A stretch of 64,000 nucleotides of DNA from an uncultured Flavobacteriales bacterium. GTDB taxonomy: Bacteria > Bacteroidota > Bacteroidia > Flavobacteriales_D > Sanyastnellaceae. The translations under genes were made by a program, and so were the position numbers. The notes beneath the pieces were generated by a model. It worked only from the letters and a program-made list of their open reading frames with translations. It was not told the DNA's origin and made no database searches. Position 1 is the stretch's first letter, and each line of letters begins with the position of its first letter. Below are positions 35,324 to 43,815 of the stretch, one piece after another. The stretch is from the NCBI GenBank assembly GCA_938082505.1, contig CALLLH010000014.1, positions 82,425 to 146,424 of the forward strand, read 5' to 3'.

Positions 35324-36655
35324 ATGACCAATGCGCGGCAATACCGGGGAGCGTTCATTACGGTAACCTCCCTTTTCTTCATGTGGGGCTTCATCACGGT
35401 GTTGGTGGATGCCTTGATCCCGAGGTTGAAGGATGTGTTTGAATTGACCTACCTCCAAGCGGGGATGGTGCAGTTCGCCTGGTTCACGGCTTACGGTCTG
35501 ATTTCCATACCCGGGGGCAAACTCATCAAGAGGATGGGGTACAGGAATGGAATCCTGGTGGGACTGTCATTGGCCGCCATCGGATGTCTGATGTTCTATC
35601 CGGCAGCCTCGACGCGATTGTTCATCCTGTTTCTGCTCGCCCTCTTCGTGGTCGCAGCGGGCATCACCGTCTTGCAGGTGGCGGCCAATCCCTACATCTC
35701 GGTGCTCGGGTCGGAGGAGGGCGCCTCCAGTCGATTGAACCTGGCCCAGGCCTTCAACTCGCTGGGGACCACCATTGCCCCCGTGATCAGTGCAGGCTAC
35801 CTCCTGGCGGATACCGTCAAAACGGGAGAAGAGCAGGCATCCTTGACATCGGAGGCATTGGAATCATACAGGGTGGCAGAAGCTGGCGCTGTCCAGGGCC
35901 CCTTCATCGTCATTGCAGCGGCATTCCTGCTGCTGGCCTTTGTCATCAGCCGGGTTTCCTTGCCACGTATTCTCGAAGGAGGTGCAGATGGTCGAATTTC
36001 GGATGTCATGGGAAACCGGCGGCTGATGGCTGGAGCCGTTGGGATTTTCGTTTATGTCGGAGCCGAGGTGGCGCTGGGGAGCTATATGGTCAATTATGGC
36101 CTGAACCTCAACGTGCATGAACTGATGCAATCGCATCCATTCCTCGAGCGGATGGCGGGCATGGCGGCATCCATCAAAGGGCAATCGGTCTCCAGCCTCG
36201 ATCCCAAGGGAAAGCTGGGTGTGCTGTTGACGTTTTATTGGGGTGGTGCCATGGTCGGACGTTTCGTCGGCGCGGCGTTGATGCAGAAAATCAACCCAGG
36301 TCTTCTGCTTGGAATCTTCGCTTCAGTTGCAATGGCGCTGGTGGTGAGCAGCAGCATGTCTTCCGGATTGGCTGCACTGTTGATGCTGCTTGCGGTCGGT
36401 CTCTGCAATTCCATCATGTTTCCCACCATCTTCACCTTGGGCATAGAGCAATTGGGTGAGGCCAAGCCACAAGGAAGCGGTGTGCTGTGCACGGCCATTG
36501 TGGGAGGGGCCTTCATTCCACCGGCGTTTGGTGCCTTGGTCGATTCCGCAGGGTTCGCGGTAGCGCTTTTGTTGCCTGCACTCTGCTATTCCTACATCGC
36601 GGGGTTTGGTTTCAGGGCGGGGAAAAAGGCGTACAAGCCCGGCATGGCGGCTTGA
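35324..36655 (+). CDS. FucP/GluP-like MFS sugar transporter
   Basis: 443 residues, 12 predicted membrane helices, inner membrane. The N-terminal FFMWGFITVLVDALIPRLK and the segment GITVLQVAANPYISVLG are hallmarks of the fucose/glucose/galactose:H+ symporter (FucP) branch of the MFS. Sugar specificity not assignable; a glucose or fucose transporter is most likely. Transcribed alone, from a promoter that leaves essentially no leader. Confidence 0.9.
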   Translation: MTNARQYRGAFITVTSLFFMWGFITVLVDALIPRLKDVFELTYLQAGMVQFAWFTAYGLISIPGGKLIKRMGYRNGILVGLSLAAIGCLMFYPAASTRLFILFLLALFVVAAGITVLQVAANPYISVLGSEEGASSRLNLAQAFNSLGTTIAPVISAGYLLADTVKTGEEQASLTSEALESYRVAEAGAVQGPFIVIAAAFLLLAFVISRVSLPRILEGGADGRISDVMGNRRLMAGAVGIFVYVGAEVALGSYMVNYGLNLNVHELMQSHPFLERMAGMAASIKGQSVSSLDPKGKLGVLLTFYWGGAMVGRFVGAALMQKINPGLLLGIFASVAMALVVSSSMSSGLAALLMLLAVGLCNSIMFPTIFTLGIEQLGEAKPQGSGVLCTAIVGGAFIPPAFGALVDSAGFAVALLLPALCYSYIAGFGFRAGKKAYKPGMAA

Positions 36656-36791
36656 CAATCGATCCTGAACCTGTGGACAACGGGGTTCGAAAGTTTCACA
36701 ATTGATTCCCTGAGCCTTGGAGGGTGACGGATAGTGACGTTCATTGGGAACCATCTGTACGGAAAACTGTTACAGTGACAATCGACCCGAT

Positions 36792-36941
36792 ATGGCGAAG
36801 AAGAAGAAAAAAACCAAGGAGCTGCAGCCGAACATCAAAGTGCGCCTTGATGGCCGGACCGTCATCACGGTAAGGGATCCGAGCAAGTTGGATTTCTGGA
36901 GGGAGAAATACCCGAAATTGGAGATCCTCGAGGAGTCCTGA
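36792..36941 (+). CDS. Small conserved basic protein
   Basis: 49 residues starting MAKKKKKTKEL, then a compact beta-like part (IKVRLDGRTVITVRDPSKLDFW). The lysine-rich head suggests nucleic acid or ribosome contact, but I recognise no family. ATG 36792; upstream codons in frame are unlikely. Ends 14 bases before a strong bidirectional terminator, which supports it as a real transcription unit. The 136 bases upstream (36656-36791) hold no recognisable site. Confidence 0.65.
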   Translation: MAKKKKKTKELQPNIKVRLDGRTVITVRDPSKLDFWREKYPKLEILEES

Positions 36942-36955
36942 GCCGCTGGCTCAGG

Positions 36956-37000
36956 CCCAAGAAAAAGGCCGGCCCATCATGGGCCGGCCTTTTTCTTGGG
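36956..37000. terminator. Bidirectional rho-independent terminator
   Basis: A perfect 20-base inverted repeat (arms 36956-36975 and 36981-37000) with an ATCAT loop; AAAAAGGCC on one side and GGCCTTTTT on the other serve both strands. It separates the plus-strand small protein gene from the minus-strand gene ending at 37015. Confidence 0.92.
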
Positions 37001-37014
37001 GAATCCCATGGTGT

Positions 37015-37284
37015 TCAGGCCACCTGAGCCAACCGCTGGCCTTCCAAGCTCAGCGCTTCACGGCCCTTCTTGGTGAGCATGTAACCGTTCTTGTTTTGGA
37101 TCATGCCGTCGAGGTACAGTCGGGTGATCCGCTCTCCAATCCGGGCTTGTCCTACGCTCAACGTGACATCACCCTCGATGCGTTTCCAAAAGTTGCGTTC
37201 AAGGGCAGACAGACGGATGTGCTCCTGCATTTCCTTCTTGTGCTGCTGGACGATGTCGAGAATCATCAAGTCGTGCTTATCCAT
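37015..37284 (-). CDS. Small winged-helix-like hypothetical protein
   Basis: 89 residues. The pattern LMILDIVQQHKK, IGERITRLYLDGMIQNKNGYMLTKKGREAL resembles a winged-helix domain with a wing hairpin (GMIQNKNGYML), as in PadR/MarR-like or phage-type DNA-binding proteins. No effector domain. ATG at 37284. Upstream, 37285-37431 contains a TATTTTG element on the minus strand and an inverted repeat GTACA-GATA-TGTAC. Confidence 0.65.
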   Translation of the reverse strand: MDKHDLMILDIVQQHKKEMQEHIRLSALERNFWKRIEGDVTLSVGQARIGERITRLYLDGMIQNKNGYMLTKKGREALSLEGQRLAQVA

Positions 37285-37431
37285 GAGGTTGAGTCGGTGT
37301 GCTGTGAGTCGCAGAGGGGAGGTTCCCCGAGCAGCGGCAAAATAGAAGCCAGCACGGATGAATCAAGAGTTTTCCATGGTACAGATATGTACAAATTGTT
37401 CACGCTATGATGACCCACGGATAAAATGCGG

Positions 37432-37911
37432 TCAAGTGTAGTAGCTGAACACCCTGTGGATGTACGACAGATCGCGGTCCGGGAATTTCCCCGACACGAA
37501 CGGGGTATTGAATCGAATCCGCCTCAGTTCAGGAGCGAGGCTGACCAATTGGATGTTGTTGGATGCGCTTTTCCGAAGCAACTCAACCAGGTTGGGTGCA
37601 TTGAAGGGGACCAGGATGAGTCCCTCGCCCGGAGCAGGGAGGATTGGTCCTTTGCTTGGAGCAGGCGCCTCGAGGTGGTCCCTTTCGGCGGCAGACCACC
37701 AGCGGGTATTGAGTCCCAAATGGACTTCAAGGAGTTCGGTCTCCATCTGCCATCGCTCCAAACCCGGCCCAAGGATCAGGATGCCCGCCGAGGTTTGTCT
37801 CGGGGAGGGCCCCTCGCATTTCCATCCGCGCCAACGCAGCCAGAGGCCCATCATTCTCCTGATGACCTTGGGGCGCTGTGACCTCGGATGCTCTGGATCC
37901 CGTGCTTCCAT
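37432..37911 (-). CDS. Hypothetical protein, possibly degenerate PlsC-like acyltransferase
   Basis: 159 residues. The ATG shares its A with the aat stop (TGATG), so translation is coupled to aat; this junction fixes the start. The order RWRGWKCEGP, then a hydrophobic strand AGILILGPGLERW, and an ILVPFNAPNL turn recalls the small lysophospholipid acyltransferase family of Bacteroidota, but the catalytic HX4D is not present (the expected position reads GPGLERWQ). So either a degenerate member or unrelated. Confidence 0.55.
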   Translation of the reverse strand: MEARDPEHPRSQRPKVIRRMMGLWLRWRGWKCEGPSPRQTSAGILILGPGLERWQMETELLEVHLGLNTRWWSAAERDHLEAPAPSKGPILPAPGEGLILVPFNAPNLVELLRKSASNNIQLVSLAPELRRIRFNTPFVSGKFPDRDLSYIHRVFSYYT

Positions 37912-38591
37912 CAACCGTCTGTATTGAAAGACCAAGGCCCACGCACCGTGTCTTGGGTCATTGCGCTTTCCAGGGCGCTGAGGAAAAAGGAACGGGTCCG
38001 GTGTTCTGCTCCCAGGGTGGCGAGGTGGGGATTCATGATCTGGCAGTCAATCCAGTCGAATTTCGCGGACGCCAGATGACCGGCCAGCTGGATGAAGGCG
38101 GCTTTGCTGGCATTGGATTGGCGGGTAAACATGGATTCCCCGAAGAACATGCTTCCAAGTGAAACACCATACAGTCCGCCAGCCAGGTTGCCCTCCGCAT
38201 CCCAAGCCTCCACACTGTGGGCGAAACCCATCTCATGAAGGACCACATAGGCCTGGATGAAATCGTCCGTAATCCAGGTTCCTTCATCATCGCGCTGCGA
38301 GCATCCCAGAATGACACCGTTGAAATCCTGATCCATGGTGCAACTGAAAGTGCCTTTGTTCAAGACGGCCCGCATGCTCTTGCTGACCTTGACCGATTCG
38401 GGCTTCATCATGGCCCTGGGGTCGGGGCACCACCAGAGCAACGGGTCCTCGGGGGCAGACCAGGGAAAGATGCCCCTTTCGTATGCCAGGAGCAATCGAT
38501 CGGGAGAAAGGTCTCCCCCGATGGCGACGAGCCCATCTTCCCTGAAGGCTTCCGAAGGCGGGAACCAAACCTCTGACCCCAATTGATACAT
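37911..38591 (-). CDS. aat: Leucyl/phenylalanyl-tRNA-protein transferase
   Basis: N-end-rule enzyme that adds Leu or Phe to proteins with N-terminal Arg or Lys, marking them for ClpAP. 226 residues, usual size. Hallmarks: VAIGGDLSPDRLLLAYERGIFPW (split here by numbering 22-44), WWCPDPRAM, and GGLYGVSLGSMFFGESMF. Start ATG 38591; a one-mismatch -7 box ends seven bases upstream. Coupled to the downstream gene by TGATG. Confidence 0.96.
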   Translation of the reverse strand: MYQLGSEVWFPPSEAFREDGLVAIGGDLSPDRLLLAYERGIFPWSAPEDPLLWWCPDPRAMMKPESVKVSKSMRAVLNKGTFSCTMDQDFNGVILGCSQRDDEGTWITDDFIQAYVVLHEMGFAHSVEAWDAEGNLAGGLYGVSLGSMFFGESMFTRQSNASKAAFIQLAGHLASAKFDWIDCQIMNPHLATLGAEHRTRSFFLSALESAMTQDTVRGPWSFNTDG

Positions 38592-38598
38592 GGCATGC

Positions 38599-38606
38599 CG
38601 AAATTA
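38599..38606 (-). promoter_or_regulatory. Near-consensus -7 box for aat
   Basis: Minus-strand TAATTTCG (one mismatch to TAnnTTTG) ends seven bases before the aat ATG. Confidence 0.4.
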
Positions 38607-38653
38607 GGGCCGGGAGAGCTTGACGATTTCCTCAAGTCATCAGAGAAGAACAG

Positions 38654-39322
38654 ATGGAGCATTCAGTGGATTGGTCAGGATGGGAAGATGCGGGCAAACC
38701 GTTGCCCGGCGCAGCTGCTCATCGTCCGATGATGCCCTACGCGCGTTCTTCGGCGGCTGAGGCCCGGGCCAAAGGGAACGCAGGGGTGGATTTCAGGGAG
38801 GCGGCCGTATTCATCGGAATTGAACCCGATGGAACCATGGCATTGATTGAAAGGACACCCGAAAAAGGGCCGCATGGTGGCCAGATGGCATGGCCGGGAG
38901 GGGCAAGGGAGCCGGGAGAGTCCATGCTGGAGTGCGCATTGCGGGAATGGAGGGAGGAGTTGGGGCTGCCTGGTGCACACGGCCCCATGCGCCCCCCGGT
39001 TCCATTGACTGAAGTCCACGTCGAGCCGAGCCGATTCGTGGTGCGGCCGTTCGTGGCCCCGGTGGAGCTGCCGGACCTGCTGATGCCCGATGAGGTTGAA
39101 GTGGCGGCGGTTCACCGGATCCGGTTGGACGACATTGTGGACGACCGCTACAGGACCCGACGGCCCGTGCTCGTCCACCTTCCGGGCAGGAGGGGCTTCA
39201 AGTGGGAAGCGCCGGGTTTTGCGCTGCCGGAAGTGCCCTTCATCTGGGGGGCTACAGCTTTGATCCTTTGCGAAGTTGCCGAGTGGTATGCCGCTTGGAG
39301 CAGCAAACCTTCACCGAAGTAA
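38654..39322 (+). CDS. Nudix hydrolase, CoA pyrophosphatase-like
   Basis: 222 residues. A complete Nudix box (G-x5-E-x7-REWREELGL) sits at about residues 82-104, preceded by the GGQMAWPGG segment typical of CoA pyrophosphatases (NudL type), which hydrolyse CoA to 4'-phosphopantetheine and 3',5'-ADP. C-terminal FIWGATALIL also fits that group. Divergent from aat; the HEAT-like gene follows after 9 bases. Confidence 0.88.
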   Translation: MEHSVDWSGWEDAGKPLPGAAAHRPMMPYARSSAAEARAKGNAGVDFREAAVFIGIEPDGTMALIERTPEKGPHGGQMAWPGGAREPGESMLECALREWREELGLPGAHGPMRPPVPLTEVHVEPSRFVVRPFVAPVELPDLLMPDEVEVAAVHRIRLDDIVDDRYRTRRPVLVHLPGRRGFKWEAPGFALPEVPFIWGATALILCEVAEWYAAWSSKPSPK

Positions 39323-39327
39323 TTTTG
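39320..39327 (+). promoter_or_regulatory. -7 box overlapping a stop codon
   Basis: TAATTTTG matches TAnnTTTG and ends four bases before the ATG at 39332. Its first three bases are the stop codon of the Nudix gene, so part of the match could be coincidence. Confidence 0.45.
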
Positions 39328-39331
39328 CCGA

Positions 39332-39874
39332 ATGGCAACAAAAAAGGCACTGGCGTTGGCCGAACTCCATGAAGGGCTTCATTCACCGGTCGAAGAGCGC
39401 CGGGATGCCGCATTGAAACGCGTGGCGGCGGAGGGAGAGCTCGCGACCATTGGTGAGCTCGTGAGGCTGCGCGGGGAGACGGATGAACCGAAAGTCCGCG
39501 AGGAAGTCGCCAATCTGCTGCGTGGGCTCAAGCTAGAGGGCGCTGGAACCGAGCTGATCGCAGTGGCCCTTCGCCCGGAGCATGCCGACCAATTGGCCGA
39601 TTTATTGGGGTTCCTGTGGGAATGTGGGGGGAATGCGGATGGACAGTGCAGGAATCTGGCCATACGATCGGTGGAAATGGGCATGCCCGTCATGGTGGAG
39701 GTATTGACCCTGTTCGAAGAGCTTCCTGAATGGCTGGACGACGAGGCTGACCTTCTGGACGCCATGCTGATCCTCAAACAGGGCCTGTCTGCGCGCCAAG
39801 GGGGCAATGCCACAACAGAAGTGGAAATGCTCAAGTTGATGCTCGCCGAGCTGATGAAACGAGAGCGGAACTAA
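39332..39874 (+). CDS. HEAT-like helical repeat protein
   Basis: 180 residues, all helical, with HEAT-like pairs (VEERRDAALKRVAAEGELATI; PKVREEVANLLRGLKL). No signal peptide or catalytic motif; a cytoplasmic scaffold or adaptor is plausible. Nine bases after the Nudix gene, and ends two bases before the end of the convergent carboxylase gene, leaving no room for a separate terminator. Confidence 0.75.
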   Translation: MATKKALALAELHEGLHSPVEERRDAALKRVAAEGELATIGELVRLRGETDEPKVREEVANLLRGLKLEGAGTELIAVALRPEHADQLADLLGFLWECGGNADGQCRNLAIRSVEMGMPVMVEVLTLFEELPEWLDDEADLLDAMLILKQGLSARQGGNATTEVEMLKLMLAELMKRERN

Positions 39875-39876
39875 GT

Positions 39877-41523
39877 TCAGGTCTGCAGCACCCCCATGGT
39901 GAACGGACCTTCCGGCGGTGCGCCATCCGCCGCAGCAATCCCTTCCGATATCCAGTGTCGGGTATCGCGTGGATCGATGATGGCATCCACCCAAAGTCGG
40001 GCCGCCGCGTAGTAAGGAGAGGTTTGTTCTGTATACCGGGTTTCGATGGCCTCTCGGAGTTCAGCCTTCCGTTCAGGCGTGATTTCCTCGCCCTGTTTTT
40101 TGCGGGTGGCCACCTCTATCTGCAACAGCACACCTGCCGCTTGGGCACCCCCCATGACGGCCAATTCAGCGGTGGGCCAGGCGACGATGAGTTTCGGGTC
40201 ATAAGCTTTGCCGCACATGGCGTAATTCCCTGCACCGTAGCTGTTGCCTACGATGACGGTGAATTTGGGCACCACTGAATTGGCCATGGCATTGACCAAT
40301 TTCGCACCATCCTTGATGATCCCTCCCTGTTCGCTCTTCGAACCGACCATGAAGCCGGTGACGTCCTGAAGAAACACAAGGGGAAGGCCTTTCTGGTTGC
40401 AATTCATGATGAACCTGGCGGCTTTGTCCGCACTGTCCGAATAGATGACGCCGCCGAATTGGGTTCCTTGCTTGGAGCTCTTGACCAGCATGCGCTGGTT
40501 GGCCACGATGCCGACACTCCAGCCATCGATCCGGGCTGTTGCACAGAGCAGGGTCTTGCCATAGTCGCGCTTGAATTCAGTGAAGGACCCACCGTCCACC
40601 AATGCGGTGAGCAGCTGACGAACATCGTAGGGCTCACGCCTCGAAGCCGGCAGGATGGAGAGCAATTCGTCCGCATCACCGGCAGGGTGTTCAGGCGCGG
40701 TGCGGTCGAAATGCCGTCTGCTGGGCCGTCCGGCCCGATGTGACATCAGGGTGCGCAGCAGTCGGATGGCTTCGCGGTCATCTTCCACCACATGGTCCAC
40801 CACCCCTGAAATGCTGCCGTGCATGTCGGCCCCGCCCAGGTCTTCTGCTCCCACATCCTCGCCGATCGCAGCCTTTACGAGATAGGGGCCGGCGAGGAAG
40901 ATGCTGCCCGTGCCCTTGACAATGATGCTCTCATCGCTCATGATGGGCAGGTAGGCCCCTCCGGCCACACAGCTGCCCATGACGGCCGCCAATTGCGGAA
41001 TGCCGGCTGCACTGAGCCGGGCATTGTTCCGGAATATCCGTCCGAAGTGCTCCTTGTCGGGGAAAATTTCGTCCTGCATGGGGAGGTAGACTCCTGCGCT
41101 GTCCACGAGGTATACGATGGGCAGGTGCAGCTCAAAGGCGAGCTCCTGTGCCCTCAGGTTCTTTTTTCCAGTGATGGGAAACCAGGCGCCCGCCTTGACG
41201 GTGGCATCATTGGCGACGACGATGCAGCGCACCCCACTGACCTTGCCGATGACCACGACGCATCCTCCAGCTGGACAACCGCCATGTTCCTTGTACATGC
41301 CGTGCCCCGCGAAAGCGCCCACTTCAAGCAGCGGTTCACCATCATCCATCAGGAGTGAAATCCGTTCACGGGCGGTGAGCTTGCCCTTCGCGTGCTCCTT
41401 GTCGATCCGTGCCTGCCCTCCGCCCAGCATGACCTGCTGGAGTTGGTGGTCCATCGCCGACAGCTTGAGCTTCATGGCATCGGCGCGTTGTTGGCGTTTA
41501 ATTTCCTCGGCTGGAATGGGCAT
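39877..41523 (-). CDS. Acyl-CoA carboxylase beta subunit (methylcrotonyl-CoA carboxylase-like)
   Basis: Carboxyltransferase subunit of a biotin-dependent acyl-CoA carboxylase. 548 residues. N-terminal GKLTARERISLLMD; oxyanion-type segments AGGAYLPIMSDE and SYGAGNYAMCGKAYDP; the KYxxAARLW-type tail. The SYGAGNYAMCG and FLQDVTGFMVG segments favour methylcrotonyl-CoA carboxylase (leucine degradation) over propionyl-CoA carboxylase. The biotin-carrying alpha subunit is not in the window. Divergent from the ABC importer genes, with a 12-base palindrome in the gap. Confidence 0.92.
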   Translation of the reverse strand: MPIPAEEIKRQQRADAMKLKLSAMDHQLQQVMLGGGQARIDKEHAKGKLTARERISLLMDDGEPLLEVGAFAGHGMYKEHGGCPAGGCVVVIGKVSGVRCIVVANDATVKAGAWFPITGKKNLRAQELAFELHLPIVYLVDSAGVYLPMQDEIFPDKEHFGRIFRNNARLSAAGIPQLAAVMGSCVAGGAYLPIMSDESIIVKGTGSIFLAGPYLVKAAIGEDVGAEDLGGADMHGSISGVVDHVVEDDREAIRLLRTLMSHRAGRPSRRHFDRTAPEHPAGDADELLSILPASRREPYDVRQLLTALVDGGSFTEFKRDYGKTLLCATARIDGWSVGIVANQRMLVKSSKQGTQFGGVIYSDSADKAARFIMNCNQKGLPLVFLQDVTGFMVGSKSEQGGIIKDGAKLVNAMANSVVPKFTVIVGNSYGAGNYAMCGKAYDPKLIVAWPTAELAVMGGAQAAGVLLQIEVATRKKQGEEITPERKAELREAIETRYTEQTSPYYAAARLWVDAIIDPRDTRHWISEGIAAADGAPPEGPFTMGVLQT

Positions 41524-41536
41524 TTCCGTTCATTGC

Positions 41537-41548
41537 GGGTTCGAACCC
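41537..41548. promoter_or_regulatory. Perfect 12-base palindrome in divergent promoter
   Basis: GGGTTCGAACCC, a perfect palindrome, sits between the carboxylase -7 box (plus-strand CCAATTTA, 41547-41554, rc TAAATTGG, one mismatch) and the carboxylase ATG at 41523. The ABC importer promoter lies 24 bases to the right. A candidate operator for one or both genes. Confidence 0.4.
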
Positions 41549-41571
41549 AATTTACGGCCGATGCGGCCCCG

Positions 41572-41579
41572 TACTTTTG
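41572..41579 (+). promoter_or_regulatory. -7 promoter box for the ABC importer operon
   Basis: TACTTTTG, a perfect TAnnTTTG match, ends five bases before the ATG at 41585. It lies downstream of the alternative ATG at 41561, which supports 41585 as the true start. Confidence 0.6.
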
Positions 41580-41584
41580 ATGGC

Positions 41585-42808
41585 ATGCACTTTGATGCCC
41601 ACATCCCATTCGGGGTTGGTTTCTACCAGTCCAAGGGCAGGCGCTTCCGGTTCCTGGGCATCGATTGGCTGTGGGGATGGGCCATCTGGATGTGCGCTTG
41701 CGGTGATTCTCCGCGTTCAACTTTGGAATCGCCAGCCGTTCAGCCCCGACTTCATGGTGTGGAATACGCCCAAACCTTTGGTTTTTCAGAATCAGGAGAC
41801 ACCCTTTGGTTGGAGAACAGTGAAGGTGTTTGGAAGGGGTGGGTGCGGGAAACCGATCCCCGAAGACCGTCTGCGCCGGCCACATCGGTTCCCGAGGGGA
41901 GGGCCGTTGGCGGCATCGTTGAATTGACAGGACGTGTGCAGGGTGTGGCGACATGGTCGACCACCCATGTGCCCCATCTTCTGGCTTTGGGGGCAGAACG
42001 CGCCTGGCGGGCCGGGGGATACCTCGACCGGTTGGACGTTCAGGGTGTGGAGTTGAGCGGCGTGGTGGACCTCGGAGGAGATGCCGGCTTGGATGAGGAG
42101 GCCCTCGTGGGATCCGGAGCCAGTGTATTGACCTCGTATCCATTCGGTGACCCGATGCAGGGGGTGGAGGAACGCACGGGTGTGGCCGTGATGGCCCTGC
42201 GTGAATACGAGGAAAAGCATCCCTTGGGCAGGGCCGAGTACATTAAGGTTTTTGGCTGGTTGACAGGAACATCGCCGTTGGCTGATTCCATCTTCGATGC
42301 GATAGCGGCACGGTATGATTCCGCATGTGCCACAGGCCGCCTTGCCGCCGAACAGTATGGCCGTCCATCAGTGTTTACGGGCAGTGAGCAGGGCGGAATG
42401 TGGACGGCACCCAACGGGGAGGGGCTGGTGGCGAAGCTGATTGAGGACGCCGGAGGGCATTACTTGATGGACACCGCGACCGAAAAGCGATTGGGGTTGC
42501 GGAGGGAAGGCAGCAACCTTGAGATGGACCAGGAGCAGTTCGTCCTGCTCATGGAACAAGCCGAAGCGTGGGGCAAGGTGGTCCATGCCCCGGACGGCTG
42601 GTACCTCGAGGACGCACGGTCCTCGCTGCCCTGGTTGCCCCTGGAGGAAAAATTGATGTTTCACTGCAATACCGCAGAAGTGGATTATTTCGGTGCCGCC
42701 GTGCTGGAGCCGGACCTCATGCTCGAGGATCTGGTGGCCATTCTGCACGAGGAAGCATCCGAAGGCCATGAGGCGGTGTATTTCCAATCCACGATGCAGA
42801 GGCCATGA
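41585..42808 (+). CDS. Metal-chelate ABC importer, substrate-binding lipoprotein
   Basis: 407 residues. The N-terminal basic stretch KGRRFRF, a hydrophobic LWGWAIWM and the following cysteines (WMCACGDS) look like a lipoprotein signal. The body fits the periplasmic binding proteins of the BtuF/FecB class (ERAWRAGGYLDRL, then GVEERTGVAVMALREYEE and a second lobe with YGRPSVFTGSEQGG). Probable ligands are cobalamin, haem or a ferric siderophore. The start overlaps no other gene; the stop overlaps the permease start as ATGA. First gene of a three-gene operon. Confidence 0.85.
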   Translation: MHFDAHIPFGVGFYQSKGRRFRFLGIDWLWGWAIWMCACGDSPRSTLESPAVQPRLHGVEYAQTFGFSESGDTLWLENSEGVWKGWVRETDPRRPSAPATSVPEGRAVGGIVELTGRVQGVATWSTTHVPHLLALGAERAWRAGGYLDRLDVQGVELSGVVDLGGDAGLDEEALVGSGASVLTSYPFGDPMQGVEERTGVAVMALREYEEKHPLGRAEYIKVFGWLTGTSPLADSIFDAIAARYDSACATGRLAAEQYGRPSVFTGSEQGGMWTAPNGEGLVAKLIEDAGGHYLMDTATEKRLGLRREGSNLEMDQEQFVLLMEQAEAWGKVVHAPDGWYLEDARSSLPWLPLEEKLMFHCNTAEVDYFGAAVLEPDLMLEDLVAILHEEASEGHEAVYFQSTMQRP

Positions 42809-43815
42809 GGCAGCGTGTTTCGATGGTGTGGATGGCATTGGCACTGCTGGTCCTCTTCGCGACGGGCCTCTTCTCGGGGCCTGCGCATTTGTCCTTGGAT
42901 CAGGAATGGGAAGCGCTGACAGGACACGGGGAGGATACGGCGCATACCATCATGTGGAAACTCCGCTTGCCCAGGCTCATGATGGCGGTGGCTGCCGGAG
43001 CTGCCTTGGGGCTCTCCGGACTCCTGATGCAGACATTCTTCAGGAATGCATTGGCAGGGCCCAGTGTGCTGGGTGTAACCTCGGGGTCTACCCTCGGTGT
43101 GGCGCTGGTGTCATTGGGCGGCGCAACCCTGGGATGGGCCCCGGAAGAATTCGGTATGGCGCCACAGGTGATGGGCGCCCTGCTGGGCAGCACCTTGGTC
43201 ATGGTCATGCTGGCACTCGTGATGGGGCGATTCCGCTCGCGTACGGCCCTGTTGATTTTCGGATTGATGGTGGGCTATTTGGCCGGAGCCATGGTTACGG
43301 TATTGCAGGCCGGGGCGGATGCCGGAGCGTTGCAGGCTTTCGTCCATTGGGGCATGGGCTCTTTCGCGCGAGGTGGATGGGGGGCATGCGGTGTGGTATT
43401 CGCCGCATTGTTGCCCTTGGTATGGTGGTCCCTGAGCGCAGGAAACCGCTTGGACATGTGGACCATGGGAACCTTGACGGCCCGTACGATGGGGGTGGAT
43501 GAACGCGGTTTGACCTGGCGCATGTTGGGGGCAGCCGGGGTGCTGGCAGGTCTGGTGACGGCTTGGTGCGGTCCGGTCGCATTCCTCGGCTTGGCCACCC
43601 CGCACCTGGTCAGGGCGGCAGTGCCCCACCGCCGTCACCGTTCAATGGTGTGGCCGGTCCTGCTGACCGGGGCCATCCTCGCTTTGCTGGCGGATGGTGT
43701 CGTCAGGATGATGGGCATACCCCTGAATGCCATCCTCAGCTTGATCGGGGCACCCGTTGTGTTGCTGCTCATCATCGGGCGGAGTCGGAATCGTCCAGCA
43801 TTGGCCAAATCATGA
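42805..43815 (+). CDS. FecCD-family ABC transporter permease
   Basis: 336 residues, about 9-10 membrane helices. The FecCD/BtuC hallmark GLSGLLMQTFFRNALAG runs into PSVLGVTSGSTLGV, and the C-terminal WCGPVAFLGLATPHLVR matches the EAA-like region. Imports iron chelates, haem or vitamin B12 with the neighbouring binding protein and ATPase. ATGA overlaps at both ends. Confidence 0.93.
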   Translation: MRQRVSMVWMALALLVLFATGLFSGPAHLSLDQEWEALTGHGEDTAHTIMWKLRLPRLMMAVAAGAALGLSGLLMQTFFRNALAGPSVLGVTSGSTLGVALVSLGGATLGWAPEEFGMAPQVMGALLGSTLVMVMLALVMGRFRSRTALLIFGLMVGYLAGAMVTVLQAGADAGALQAFVHWGMGSFARGGWGACGVVFAALLPLVWWSLSAGNRLDMWTMGTLTARTMGVDERGLTWRMLGAAGVLAGLVTAWCGPVAFLGLATPHLVRAAVPHRRHRSMVWPVLLTGAILALLADGVVRMMGIPLNAILSLIGAPVVLLLIIGRSRNRPALAKS

